Assembly: GCA_004194705.1 (NCBI GenBank)
Contig: SADC01001204.1
Span: forward strand, 2,418,001-2,482,000
DNA from: Ditylenchus dipsaci
Lineage: Eukaryota > Nematoda > Chromadorea > Rhabditida > Anguinidae
DNA: 64,000 nt
Direction: 5' to 3'
The position numbers were made by a program, and so were the translations under genes. Every line of letters begins with the position of its first letter. The stretch's first letter is position 1. The notes beneath the pieces were generated by a model that saw only the letters and a list, made by a program, of their open reading frames with translations, did not search any database and was not told the DNA's origin. Below, one piece after another: positions 45,180-56,652 of this stretch.

Positions 45180-45725
45180 TTTTATTAAAAAGCTACTCTT
45201 TAAAACATAAAAATGTCGGTTTCTATCTATAACCTAGCTTTAAAAATAGGAAGAATCTGGCAAAAAATTTTCAGCACCGACGTGATCAGCATAAATTTAG
45301 GACCAGACGCTACCTTTATCACACTCCGCCTTTCGAGTGTTAATAAACCTCCCATACTTCGATCAGTTGTATCTCAGCCGGAAGAAAATAATTTACATCA
45401 CCGTTTTCTGCATTTTCTCAACTCACACAAGCTTTACCGATTTCACTTCTCAAATTTTTCGAAATTTACTTTTTTAAAGTTTTGGAATATAGAAATGGAA
45501 CAATGGAATATAACCTGACCGGCCAATTTAATTCCATCCTTACTATTCGAACTATACTAAAATAACATAATAAAATTTAAAGAAAGACCACTTTAGAGTT
45601 ACTTGAGACTGATGGGGGTTATCTTTGAATGACTGGTAGCTTAGATTCCATTTAGCCAGTTTTTTGATATTTGACGGTTGAAAAATAAACCGACCGTCTG
45701 CCTATCGGATCAAACACGGTGAATG
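45180..45725. mobile_element. Diverged CCGTATT-class element remnant
   Basis: GTGTTAATAAACCTCCCATAC, CAGTTGTATCTCAGCCGGAAG and TTACATCACCGTTTTCTGC (45340-45420) parallel the 13711-13963 MITE; GTTGAAAAATAAACCGACCG (45677) is its right part. Insertions and drift have disrupted it. Confidence 0.45.
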
Positions 45726-46649
45726 ATTCTGACTATTCAAGAAAAAAATTCCAAAAAAAATCAAGAGAGAGACCAATGCATATTTTGGCATCAGCTTAGA
45801 TTTTATTCTATAGAATAGAATCTAAATGCATTTAAAAGTAAAAATTTTTAGAAAATATATTTTTCAAAATTATCTTACTATTAACTATTTTCCTAAAATT
45901 TGTGCAAAAAAATCGTAAATAAAAAACATTATAAAAGTCGAAAAAGGTGTATGTGAAATGAACTGTAAGGAAAAAATATTCTGAGTAAATCTCTGGAACA
46001 GTTAAGTTTTCTTCCTCTATTTGTTTTTGTCACAACTTTGGTCAAAAAAAATTTTCCGAAACCGTTTTGTCTAACAAGAGAGGGACCTGAGTGTGACCTG
46101 GGGGAACTTCGATGACAAATTTTTTTCTGCGTATCCCTGTAGAGCGTGCCAAAGTCCCTGACAAATATGGCTCTCCAGATCTGAAGGTTCACAAAATGTG
46201 GTACAAGGGTCACTAAAAGTTCTAAAAACACTTCGATACCCCAATTATGGTTTTTCATAGCTGACCCATAGGCCATGGGTCATTCTCGAAAATTTCGTTG
46301 GCTCTCAAAGCTGGTGAGCCAAATTTACATCAGATTTGGGCACATTCCACAAGAATACGCGCTTAAAAAAAATTCATCTAAAAAACCCAGGTCACAGTCA
46401 GGGTCCCTCCCTTGTAAGCGATTTGAACTCCAGCAGTTAGCCATGATAGACTACCAAACGCCCCCTCCTGTTAACCTTATCTATTGATGGATAGTATATA
46501 TTGGCTACCAACGAGTTTTCGTCTAAGTTTTATTTTTTTTTGGAAAATTTCTTACATCCATCCAAATTCACTATTCAACTAATATAGTTGTGCCGCTACT
46601 GTAAAATCAGGTTCCAAAATGCGCCTTGGTGCTCCTTATCATTTTTTAA
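45726..46649. other. Spacer with a partial palindrome
   Basis: GAGAGGGACCTGAGTGTGAC (46078) is roughly mirrored by GTCACAGTCAGGGTCCCTCC (46391), suggesting a 330 bp palindromic element. The 115-codon minus-strand frame at 45929-46276 lies inside it and has no known motif. Confidence 0.4.
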
Positions 46650-46880
46650 TTTTTCCATGGCCAGAAAAAGTCTTGTTCACGCCTGGATTTTATCGACCGC
46701 CATATCAACGATCAACCGGTTCATTAGGATTTTCCGCTTATCAACCGTCACATCAACCATCCACCGGTTGATCGATTTTCGGTTGATCAACCGGTTGAGA
46801 AAGATGATCAACCAGTTGCTCGCCGACGAATAAACCGGTTGATAACGCCGGTTGATTGACCAAGACTGGCCAGGAACCAT
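46650..46880. repeat. Short element with AACCGGTTGATC arrays
   Basis: GGCCAGAAAAAGTCTTGTTC at the left and GACCAAGACTGGCCAGG at the right are mirror-like. Between them are repeated ATCAACCGGTTGA words in both orientations. A small hAT-like MITE is likely. Confidence 0.55.
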
Positions 46881-48465
46881 TTTTTCTTAAAATTTTTTAC
46901 TATTCAAAAGCATTTATTATTTCACTTGTAAATCGTGTCATAATAGGCATATTAGCCATCATAATATTTAAATTTTTCATAAAATTGAATAAAATTATAG
47001 TATTTAATTAACCTCAATTAAAAAACTCAATATATGATGCAATAATAAATTTTTAAAACATATCGAAAAATACCAACACAAAATTATTTTTTGCTGAAAA
47101 ATAAAACTATTATTGAAACATGAGCATTTGATTCTCAATCCTTTGCAAATCGTAACGTAGTTTAAACACTTTCCAATAAAGATAAATAACACCTTGAAAA
47201 CTGTACTTGTAATTTTAAAATAAAATGTTTTTCTGAAAGTTTTGAAAATAGCTTAAAATTATTTTTGAAAAATATCTCCGAAAATATGTGCCCTGGATTA
47301 AGATGCAAGTCACTAAAGTTGCGGAGATGCATTAACAGAGGGGAGTCTAATAATAAAGGTTTTTATGCAACTGAATACCGTATTTTCTAATATGAACCCC
47401 ATTTAAGGTCGAGTGACGCCTCCGGCGCCTTCATATGACTTGATTTTTTAAAAAAAAGCAATTTTTTATATTAAAAGCCAAGCAAAACGACTCGATTCTA
47501 GGGTAATATTAACACACTACTCTGAAAAACATTTAGAAGGGTCAATGCCGGTAACAAAACAAAGTAAACACAAAAATAAGTAGCCCGAGAGAAAAAAAAT
47601 GAAGAGCGTATGTTGAAACGATGAACATTTTAGGAGAGTAACAATAACATTTGCTTAACAACATAAGCTATGGTGATATATTACCTCATAGCGACCTGGT
47701 TTTTTCTTACTGGTAATTTGGCAAGTTGTTCACCTGAGGCTCATTGTTCCTGGAGAATTTGAGATTGTGCTTTTCCACCAAATTCTAAGCTAGTTGGATT
47801 TCTCAAATCCGAACTTATCTAAAATAATACCCTGCCAAATCAGTCAAGCAAGCCAAAAAAATAACTTGCCAATATCACAAATACTTATCCACTGCGCCGA
47901 GGGCTTTAAACCGAGGGCTGAAAAAAAAGGATATGTATATTTTAACAGCAAAAAGAATCGAATACTCAGAAGCTTGCCTAAAACTAGGTAAAAAATTTAA
48001 ACTGTAATGAATAAGGATCGGGTTTATATGCGTTAAAAAAATGAATATAGGCATGAAATATACCTTGAAAACTGCGAAATATGCGCTAAAAACCGCAAAC
48101 TGTACCTATTAATTTCTCCGAATCGGTGGTATACCATTTTAAATGGCTTAGGGTTATTCAGGTAATTTGGAGTAATTGAAGTTGTTTGGAGATGTTACGA
48201 AATAACCTTGAGTGGACTGTAGAAGATGTAAAGATAATTGCAACATCCATAACAAAAAGAACCTTATCAAACAAAGAGTTAGCCAACTCACTTCTTAATT
48301 TCTCACTTCCAATTGGCAAATGTTCGCATAAACTTTCTGTTCATAACAAATTGGCGCATAAATTTATATTTTTCAACAAATGTCTTCTTACCAAACGTAC
48401 CTATTAAGAAATTTCGTTAGAAATTCTGGGGTACGGCCTCCGCCGAGGCTCTTTTATAAACCTGA
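46881..48465. other. AT-rich dispersed repeat and spacer
   Basis: 46900-47200 matches 52760-52927 plus 54264-54430 (ATCGTGTCATAATAGGC, CATCATAATATTTAA). 47377 starts a lone CCGTATTTTCTAATATGAAC terminus. 48186-48407 holds a 73-codon open frame without known motifs. Confidence 0.5.
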
Positions 48466-49270
48466 GTAGCTCCCCTTTAAAAAAAATTAGAATTGAGTTT
48501 GCTGTAGACAGACAATGGACGGCCGGCCGGCAGGATTGCTGGCTGACAACTGCTGAAAAAATTCGGACAGTGGAAATAACGAAATAGTTGTCGTTATGGC
48601 AATCCCTGTCCCTGCCACCTTTTCGACAATGGCAAGTTTTATAAATAAGCATTCCTTAAAAGTTTAAAATAATTAAATTTCAAATAATAATAAAATAATC
48701 TGATAATTTGAAATTGCTCTTTTCAAAAAAGATATAAATAACACCATAGTAAAATTTGCAATGTTCATAACCCTTACCAAATATTTTTGCAACTTATTTT
48801 ATAACTTTCAGTAATTTGGTTAAATGAAAAGTTTTATTAAGTTTAATACATAACAACATGTTAGAGAAGTTTTTAGTTATGCAAACAGTTTTTTATATAT
48901 TTTTTTACTAAAAATATTATTTCAACGGTAGGCTAAATTTAATGACTAAGCCAGTAAAAATATTATATTTCATATCGTCTGAAAATTAAAATCTTAACTG
49001 TTTTTCATCAAAAAATAATAATAATGACTGTGAAAAATCGTTAAACAAAATTTAGTTAATAAAATTCAAGTTTCATGAGCTTTTCACTATGCCAAATATT
49101 CCGGTCGTTTTTGTAATTCTTGCTCGAACACCCTTTCGAACAACACGGAAAAAAAGAAAATAAACTTTCAGGGAGTGAGCTTGTAAATAAAAATTTGTAA
49201 TTTTCAAACTGTTATGATAGTGAATAAATAATAGTCAACAATTTTAAATTTATCATGTGAACGGACAAAT
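48466..49270. repeat. AT-rich dispersed repeat, copy 1
   Basis: About 0.8 kb related to 58316-59060: TTTGCTGTAGACAGAC with GGACGGCCGGCC, GCATTCCTTAAAAGTTTAAA, AACAACATGTTAGAGAAG, TTATGCAAACAGTTTTTTAT and GAACAACACGGAAAAAAAG. No ORF. Confidence 0.6.
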
Positions 49271-49739
49271 TTTAGCCTCGACCTCTAGATTTCTAGAGAG
49301 ACAAAATATCAAAATACCATTAATCAAAAATATTATTTTATTGCAACTGAAAAATATATATCCAACAACACAAAAGTGAGAAGCGATGCTTCCCGCAGAA
49401 CAAAAACATAAACGCCAAAAGGAGAAACAAATGCATTAGCTAGGCTAATGAATTAGCATAACAAACAGCAAAAAACGACCTTTTCCCTCAGATCGATGAG
49501 CAAGGAAAAGGGTGACAACAATTGATCGACAAATAAATATTTAACTTGAAAAATTATAATCAAAAGTCAGATATTTTCACTGAATCGCGATGGTTCGCGA
49601 CAATGCTGTTGACTTTAATGACTAAGTAAATGGCGCCTTTGTGGCGTCTAGTAGTACGCTACTCAAAGTATTAGAACGTTACTCAAACTGCTAATAATTA
49701 TTATGTAGCCACAAAAGATTATCAAACCTCTATCAAATT
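49271..49739. other. AT-rich spacer
   Basis: Noncoding, one short palindrome TCGCGATGGTTCGCGA at 49586. No gene. Confidence 0.5.
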
Positions 49740-50000
49740 CGTGGTGATCAGGGTAAGATATAGGTAACAAAGCCACCTCCTTGTCTTCCAAGTGATTGGC
49801 ATACAATTTATGAGAATACAATCCGGATGGTTAAGGCATTATCCAGATGTTGAAGATGCCCTAAAAAGGATCGGCATACCCTTCAAGATATATTGGATAC
49901 ACTTTGGGTAGCTAGGATACCTTCGAGGTGATTCGATTACAATGCAAATGTGGGGCTACTATTCAGCTGAATGGTTGGGTCACCATTCAGATCATTCCTT
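49740..50000. repeat. Degenerate minisatellite of about 27 bp
   Basis: Units such as ATCCGGATGGTTAAGGCATT, AATCCAGATG and TTGGATACACTTTGGG; related in form to arrays at 8955 (complement) and 24655. Confidence 0.5.
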
Positions 50001-50833
50001 TCCTCGAAAAATAATGTTTGCTACCACCAGGATTCAAACTTATAGTACTTAAAAATATGCCTCGGTTATCCCTGTAATCTATATGCCATATTTGAACAAC
50101 TTTGGAGTAAAAAAGTTTGGACTGAAAAACCTGTAATTGTGACACCGGATTGGTGATAAGCGTAGTCGATTCACTTAAGAAACTACTTTTAAATTCAAAA
50201 ACTCACATGAATTCCTCGCGAGACAGCAAACATTTGAATTCGAACTCGTTTCTTCGATTCTAAGTACTTTGCTCAAAACAGGGAGGTACCCAGGTTACGG
50301 TTCTCGTTTTTGACCGATCTTTTTTAATTTATACGAAATTTCTGCTGAACCAACTTAAAAAAATAATCTCTACAAGTGTGATTTACCATAAGAAGTGCCG
50401 CTAGAATGGCAATATAGCTGTCAAAGTATGTCGGAAAAATATGAAAAATTAAATATAAACACATAATCCTAATTAAACTTCTTAAATAAAGGTTTTTTAA
50501 TTTTTTTAAATAACAGCTAAAAGTTCGAGAAAGATAAGTTTTTAAACTTCTAAAATTGTGAATAGTTATGGTGAACGTAATAGTAACAATAATTACAGCA
50601 TGAAAAAGTTCGGGTGGTCTTCTGGTAAATTTTTTTTCTAATTTTCTAATTCTAATTTCTATAGAATAGAACCTAATGTATTTAAATATGAAGCAAAATC
50701 AAAAATATTCTGTTTTTAATTATGTTTCTCTTTCCTATTTTTCTAATTTTTTTTGGAAAAGGGTGTATATAAAAACATTAAAAAGTTCGAGAAAAAAGGG
50801 TGTAGGTAAAATGAACTCTGCGGGGCTTCAGAT
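50001..50833. other. AT-rich spacer
   Basis: Ends in GAAAAAAGGGTGTAGGTAAAATGA, a dispersed sequence also at 285-302, 45938-45962 and 57711-57728. Contains the left 8 bp duplication of the hAT element. Confidence 0.5.
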
Positions 50834-51093
50834 TAGTGCTGATGACAACCCAATATATTGGTATTGGGTATTGGGTGTATTGGGTCTGATTTAGGTCAAA
50901 AATATTGTATTGGGATATTGGGTGTGTACTTATTGAAATATTGGGTATTGGGATTGGGTTTGTGAAAAATATTGGGTATTGGTATTGGGTCTTCAACAGA
51001 AAGTTGTGACTATTTGTAGTTCACTTTTCAGAATAATATTTGTTCTTGCGCGATTAGAGGAAGCAGAACATACTTATCACTCACAATTTCAAT

Positions 51094-51342
51094 TACCGTA
51101 TTTCCTCTAATAAGCGCCCTCCCCAAAATCCGCTATTTCTTAAATTCATTCTCCTCCTTTCATACCGGGTTTTTGTTTTCGAACGCCACATTTGTTATAT
51201 ACCAAAATTTAGCTGGGAATCTGCGCTACATTTTGGTATATAACATATGTGGCGTTCGAAAACAAAAACCCGGTATAAAAGGAGGAGAATGAATTTAAGA
51301 AATAGCGGATTTTGGGGAGGCGCTTATTAGAGAAATACGGTA
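51094..51342. mobile_element. Palindromic MITE, CCGTATTT class, nested in the hAT element
   Basis: About 249 bp, an almost perfect hairpin with TA ends: TACCGTATTTCCTCTAATAA followed by GCGCCCTCCCC, mirrored at the right end. The centre (about 51200-51215) is the only unpaired part. It lies just upstream of the transposase start codon. Confidence 0.85.
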
Positions 51343-51395
51343 GCTTTTGTTTTGTTCTGTCGCTCTCTATCGGTCTACGCTTTTTGTTTTAGAAA

Positions 51396-52461
51396 ATGAG
51401 CTTACTTTGTAAGATTGAGATCGAACGCGAAGAAGGCGATCAATTGCTATTCACAAAGCTGTCGCAGACCAATGTCCAGTGCAATGAACGCCAGCAAGTG
51501 TTCAAACAGAGCAATTATGGGACTTCAAACCTTAAAAAGCACCTTGCAAAGCATCCAGTTCACTTGAAGAAGCTAGAAGATGCCGAAAAGTCTGAAGAAA
51601 CAAACAAAAAGGCAATGCAAAAAGGTTTAGTGAAATTTGTGGTTCGTGGAAAATGTACGTTTTTAGTCTGTGTTTCTGTTTTTTTTCGTGCACAGCTGTA
51701 TATTTCAGGAGATCTATCATCGCTGGACAGAAGAATTATGCATTTCATCGCTTTTACAAATCAGTCTTTTGCCCTCGTTGAGGAAGAAACCTTCAAGGTG
51801 CTCTTTTCGGAAAATCTCAAAGGCAGACAGCACTTCGCAGATTGGGTTATGCCTCGTGTCTACGCAGCTGTTAAAAGAGAAATTCTTTTGCGCCTCCATG
51901 ATTGTAAAGCACTCTCTTTCACATCTGATATATGGTCGGTCCAACAGAGAATTTCATCAGGTTAGTATCAATGTTTAATAAAGTTTGGCCATTCGATATT
52001 TCAGCTTAACCGCCCATGGAATCGACTTAGACTGGAAGCGACTTTTAGACTCCCATTTCAGACTTTCGTTCTCCTCCTACTAAGCGGTCGGAATCATTCT
52101 TTGATCGTCATAGCCACATGTTTAGCGACGAGGGACAAACGGAAGAGCAAGTTAGCAGTGCAATGGTTGAGATGATGGCATACAAGAAGCAAAGACACAT
52201 CGACCCAGAAAATGATCCTCTTAATTTTCGGAAGGTCGGTTCAAAGACGGAAGTGTTCCTATTGATTTTTTTCACCTTTAGGAATCCGACAAGGTATATC
52301 CGATTTTGGCAGAACTGGCACGCCGTTTCCTATCTGCACCAGCAAGAAGTCAACCCAGTGAACGGCTTTTCTCCGTGGCTCGGGACGTCTACGATTATAA
52401 AAGATCAGGCTTGGATCCAGAAACAGCAGAGCGCCTGATTTTTCAAATCTTCCGTTGTTAA
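51396..52461 (+). pseudogene. hAT transposase with BED finger and dimerisation domain, catalytic core deleted
   Basis: Start ATG at 51396. The N-terminus ends in GTSNLKKHLAKHP, the second half of a BED-type zinc finger. A 54 nt in-frame intron is likely at 51655-51708 (GTACGT..TTTCAG). The next exon has IMHFIAFTNQSFALVEEETF and SFTSDIWSV, family motifs ahead of the catalytic domain. After a likely intron at about 51960-52004 the family motif TAHGIDLDWKRL appears, one base out of frame. Sequence then jumps to an acidic linker and, after a 47 nt intron (52235-52281), to the C-terminal dimerisation motif [20 protein letters not shown] with ERLFSVARD and a TAA at 52459-52461. The RNase H-like centre is missing, so it is non-autonomous. 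Confidence 0.8.
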
Positions 52462-52935
52462 AATTTGTCTATTAGAATACTACTGTTTTGTTAACCGTAA
52501 ATAAATGTTGTAGAGTCATCGCTTTTTGAAAATAATTGGGTACTGGGACAATATATTAGGATCCATCATAATATTGGGTATTGGGATTGCGTTTTGAAAT
52601 GGCCTAAAATATTGTATTGGGGTATTGGGTGGGTCCGTTTTGAAATATTGGTATTGGTATTGGGTTCAAAAATGGTCAAAACTATTGTATTGGGGTATTG
52701 GGTTTGAGCAAATCTACAGCACTACTTCAGATCCCGTTATTCGTATGTCAAATCCTTAGTCGAAGCATCGTGTCATATTAGGCAGGTTAACTATCATAAT
52801 AATATTTACCCCAAAGATCCTAGAAATTATAATATTTAATAAACTTTAATTAGCAAACTTGAAATATGAGACAATCATAAGTTTACCAAAAAAAAATTAA
52901 AAAAAACATAATACTTTAAAATTGATATATATATA

Positions 52936-54255
52936 TAGGGTTGTCGGTTCGGGTACCCGTTTTCGGGTAATTGGAACCGAAACCCGGTTTTTTCCGGGTT
53001 TCGGGTATCGGTTCGGTCCGGGTACCCGAAAATTTCGGGTTTCGGGTATCGGTTCGGTCCGGATACCCGGTTTTTTCCGGGTTTCGGGTATCGGTTCGGT
53101 CCGGGTACCCGAAAATTTCGGGTTTCGGGTATCGGTTCGGTCCGGGTACCCGAAAATTTCGGGTTTCGGGTATCGGTTCGGGTATCCGAAAGTCGGAGAC
53201 ACGATTTCAAACAGTGGGATCAAAGATTTACAACAATTTGTTTGCTTGTGTCAGGCTGGGCCTGTATTAATAATCGATTTACGCCTTACATCAAGTGTGA
53301 GTGTGATTTTAGTGTGATTGGGAGGTTCACTGTGATTTTCTGGTGTGAGTGTGAGGTGTGACTGTGATTTTTGAAAACACTGATCTCACTTCACAATCGG
53401 CGAGAAAAATTGCAGTGTACCTATTTTGTAGTTTTTTTTAAATGAAAAGTCAAATCTTTAAATTACTTTGAAGAAATCGTGTTCTGTTATAATTTAACAA
53501 CAAGATATACTAGCTTCAAGCAAAGGTGTAATTTTTTTAAAAACTTACTTTTTGGCTTTTAAGTATGAAGTACGAGCAAAGTACGAGTGAAAACACAAGG
53601 GACGAGAACGAAAATGAGGACGAAGACGAGTACGAGTCAATTTTAGCCTCGTACTGCGAGGACGAAGACGAGTTCGAGCGAAAAGAAAGAGAAGTACTAC
53701 GAGTACGAGCGATTTGAAAAAATTGGTACAAGGACGAGTATGAAGTACGAAGTACGGTCCCGAAAATTTTTGATACGAAGTACAAGGACGAGGACGAGAA
53801 ATTCGAAAATTCCTAAGTTAGGAATCCTAACACTGGAAACCATAATCTCAGGGCTACATTATGGTGTTAAAACTTTTTGAAAAAGGTGAACATTTTCAAT
53901 CTAATTACGCAAAAGAAACATTTGCGCCAAAAAAAGTATTGTCCTTCCAGATATCGTTTGTAAGAATGTTGAAAAGTGAGGTAACCGATTTCATAGTTGA
54001 CCGCGTGTATGCAGGAAGCCTTTTTCTGAAAATTCCATTTTTTTCGGATATCGGTTCGGGTACCCGAAAATTTCGGGTTTCGGGTATCGGTTCGGTTCGG
54101 GTACCCGAAAGTTTCGGGTTTCGGGTGTCGGTTCGGTCCGGGTACCCGAAAGTTTCGGGTTTCGGGTATCGGTTCGGTTCGGCTACCCGAAAATTTCGGT
54201 TCCGGTTCGGTTCCTCGTTCGGGTACCCGGAAATTCCGGGTACCCGACAACCCTA
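52936..54255. mobile_element. hAT-like non-autonomous element with GGTTCGGGTA arrays, 1.32 kb
   Basis: Termini TAGGGTTGTCGG and CCGACAACCCTA (imperfect next to the arrays), flanked by TATATATA (52928-52935 and 54256-54263), an 8 bp duplication in a TA-rich target. Arrays of GGGTTTCGGGTATCGGTTCG occupy 52945-53190 and, inverted, 54045-54245. The interior has no transposase but holds other word arrays: GTGTGAGTGTGATT (53290-53390) and GACGAGTACGAG (53560-53800). It splits an AT-rich repeat that continues at 54264. Confidence 0.75.
53560..53810. repeat. GACGAG/TACGAG word array
   Basis: Irregular repeats of GACGAG, TACGAG and AAGTACGA, inside the hAT-like element. Probably the subterminal array of a separate nested element whose other parts are lost. 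Long open frames here (such as the Ser-rich minus-strand one) are by-products of the repeat. Confidence 0.5.
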
Positions 54256-54653
54256 TATATATATATAATATTTACAAACTTCCAATAAAAATAATAGCTA
54301 AAACAACAAAAGTCTCTTTTGCTAAAAAATAAAGATATTGTTAAACCAAACCATGACCCTATGAAGGTCACTTTGACACTTGCTGAAGACTTTCTAAGAT
54401 AGATATCTTCTACGCTATACTAATCTTTACTTTAGCCTGAGTTTTTGAAAAATACGTTTTTTGGCTAAAAAACTAAAATACGATAACCCATAAATAACCC
54501 TAACAAGCTTTTGTCATTGATGAAAAAGAGATAATTAGAAAAATTGGGTTGCTTAAATTCGTGCGAAGATTGAAATTCATGAATATTCGCGTGAACTTTG
54601 CAATTATCCGCGAAGATTGAAATAAAGTGGCTTTAAGTATACTTAGGCGGGAT
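54256..54653. other. Spacer, right half of the split AT-rich repeat
   Basis: Continues the repeat interrupted at 52927; compare 46950-47200. No gene. Confidence 0.5.
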
Positions 54654-55071
54654 TTGGGATAACTATCCCATTTTTGGGCATCTGAATCTCCATTCATCGC
54701 AAAAATAGCATTTTTAGTAAAAACGTAAATACAAACCTGGGTTTTTAACAACCACTTTCTTTCAAAAATGCAATAAAAAACTGGAGTTACTCATCAAAAG
54801 TGGCAATAAATATTTTGGACTAAAATAACAACAGAGGGGGCCAAGGCGGTTTTTTTAATTTTAAGCTAATTTTTGCTTAAAATTCAAAAAACTGACCTGG
54901 TCCCCTGTTGTTTTTTAGTCCAAATAACCAATTGCCACTTTTGATGAGTAAGTACCATTTTTATTGCATTTTTGGAAGAAAGGGTAAAAACCCATTTTAC
55001 ATTCACGTTTTTACTAAAAATGCTATTTTTGCGATGAATTGATTCAGATGTCCAAAAATGGGATAGTTACC
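54654..55071. mobile_element. Palindromic MITE, 418 bp (ends GATAACTATCCCATTTTTGG)
   Basis: Left GGGATAACTATCCCATTTTT and right CCAAAAATGGGATAGTTA are mirrored, with long arms (GCAAAAATAGCATTTTTAGT; CAAAAGTGGCAAT) to a centre near 54865. A CCGTATTTTCTGTATTCAAT terminus starts immediately at its right end (55070). Confidence 0.8.
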
Positions 55072-55651
55072 GTATTTTCTGTATTCAATCCCCGGGGAGT
55101 TATTGTTCAACCTCGAAAAAGTGGGAAAATTTTGAGGTCGATTTCGAGATTTTTGGGGCTCAGCCAACATCTGAAAAGTGGAATCAGGAAAACTCGTGGT
55201 AATTAAGTGGAAGTTTTGCAATTGGAAGTAAAAAATTTGAAATCGAAGGATTAAATGAGACTTCTGGTTCCAGGTATTGCTGTTCATTCGCTTGAAATTT
55301 GAAACTATAATTCATATATTATTAACCATTTTCGAAATTTTTGCCTAAAAAATATAAAATCTTTATTACCTAATTTTAAGATTTGCCATCTAAAAATTAG
55401 GTAACGAGCAACAATGTTATTCTGCCCCATTTTTCCAAAAGTTAACATAATCATGAGACACCCTGTGAATCACATGACTTTTTAATGGAAGAAATATGAT
55501 AAACTAGAGTTTTCAAAGAAAATTTTTTAATTGCTATAAATTAACACCGTGATAGACATTATAATTTTTACTTTTTATCAAAATTTAATAAATTAATCAA
55601 CTTAATAATTTTGGATAATTTGATTAGCTTAATTTTTTTTATTATGATTAA
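55072..55651. other. Lone CCGTATTTTC terminus and AT-rich spacer
   Basis: CCGTATTTTCTGTATTCAATCC with inner word CCCCGGGGAGTTATTGTTCA is a single-ended member of the CCGTATTT class. The remainder is AT-rich without genes. Confidence 0.5.
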
Positions 55652-56652
55652 ACTAGGGTTGTGCGGTTACGGTTAATTTGGCCCTACCCGGTTTTCGGTT
55701 AACCGGTTTTTGGGGTACCCGGTTTTCGGTTTTTGTTAATTTTCGTCCCTTATTGCAATCCTTTAGGCTAAAAGCGCAAAGATAACCATATTAAAGGCTT
55801 TATTGACACCAAATAACATGTTGCAAACAAATATATTCATACAATATTGTCTTCATCAAGAAAACCCAATTCATATCTTTCCGTTTCTTCATCATCAGGA
55901 ACCGCGGATGGAGCTAGCTTCAGCCGATTTAGATTTGCTTTGATTAAAATGAGCATCTCTGCCATAGCACCATGCATCCTAGAGATGTTGTTTACGACTT
56001 ATTTTTTGGATAACTAGAGCTGTTTACCTATTTCTCAGTGTATTAGAATAAAGAAGACTAGCAATGGAGAATGTTCGTTCGCTACTGACTGAAGTTGCCG
56101 GGACACAAAGGAGAATTTTGGCACCTTTGGAGATAGTCGGAAATCGTTCCTTGTTCTTTTGCCACCAGATAAATAAGCTATCGCTTTTATCAGGTCTCTC
56201 GCTGTTGTGACGGTAATGACTTAGTTCCGCCTAATCCATATTCCTGTAACTGCTCCTCGTAGCCCTTTGACTTGAGATGGTTAATCAAATGCGAAGTCGA
56301 ACCATCCTTTGGCACTGGTAGAAGACTGCAGCATTTGAGACACTGACGCTTAAGTACTCCATCAACTGTGATGACTCGAAAGAACTTCCGAATTTTTGCT
56401 GTTTTAGCTAGCGGCATTTGCTGCAAATAGTCCGACCGGTAATAGAGTGACGAAATGAGTGTGAAAACAATAACATTTTGCTGCAAGATTTTATTTTGGC
56501 AGCTTTTTTATTTCTGAAAGGCGATTTTATCCAGTGCTTAAACCGGAAAAAACCGGATTCTGACGTACCCGGTTTTCGGTTAACCGCGTTTTTTCGTACC
56601 CGGTTTTCGGTTCCGGTTAATTGGGCCAAAACCGGTCCGGTTCGGCCTAGTT
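55652..56652 (-). mobile_element. hAT-type element with CCGGTTTTCGG arrays, about 1 kb
   Basis: Left terminus TAGGGTTGTGCGGTTACGG (from about 55654), right terminus GGTTCGGCCTA (to about 56651). Both carry subterminal arrays of TACCCGGTTTTCGGTTAACC. The ends are imperfectly matched and I find no clear 8 bp duplication, so the exact limits are uncertain. The left terminus resembles that of the element at 52936 (TAGGGTTGT). Confidence 0.7.
55840..56486 (-). pseudogene. hAT transposase reduced to BED finger plus dimerisation domain
   Basis: On the minus strand, about 56430-56250 encodes KIRKFFRVI, CLKCCSLLP and GSTSHLINHLKSKG, a BED-type zinc finger (Cys-x2-Cys present; the final His is not obvious). 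One base out of frame and directly adjacent comes LFIWWQKNKERFPTISKGAK, then CVPATSVSSERTFSIASL and NTLRNR, the classic hAT C-terminal domain. This is followed, after a stop and another shift, by MAEMLILIKANLNRLKL and an acidic tail ending near 55840. The catalytic region is entirely absent. Confidence 0.75.

Larger units (their letters stand above)
50834..52724 (+). mobile_element. hAT-superfamily transposon, 1.89 kb, with perfect 8 bp target duplication
   Basis: Flanked by CTTCAGAT on both sides (50826-50833 and 52725-52732). Termini are TAGTGCTGATGACAACCC (left) and TAGTGCTGTAGATTTGCTC (right, read inward). Subterminal zones carry arrays of ATTGGGT/GGGTATTGG words (50850-50990 and 52540-52710). 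The interior has a transposase lacking its catalytic core. A palindromic MITE is nested at 51094-51342. Confidence 0.88.

Noticed and set aside
52875..54268. Long open frames on both strands (RVSGIGSVR, PKPEIFGYPDRTD type peptides)
   Set aside because: They translate the GGTTCGGGTATC arrays of the hAT-like element in several frames at once.
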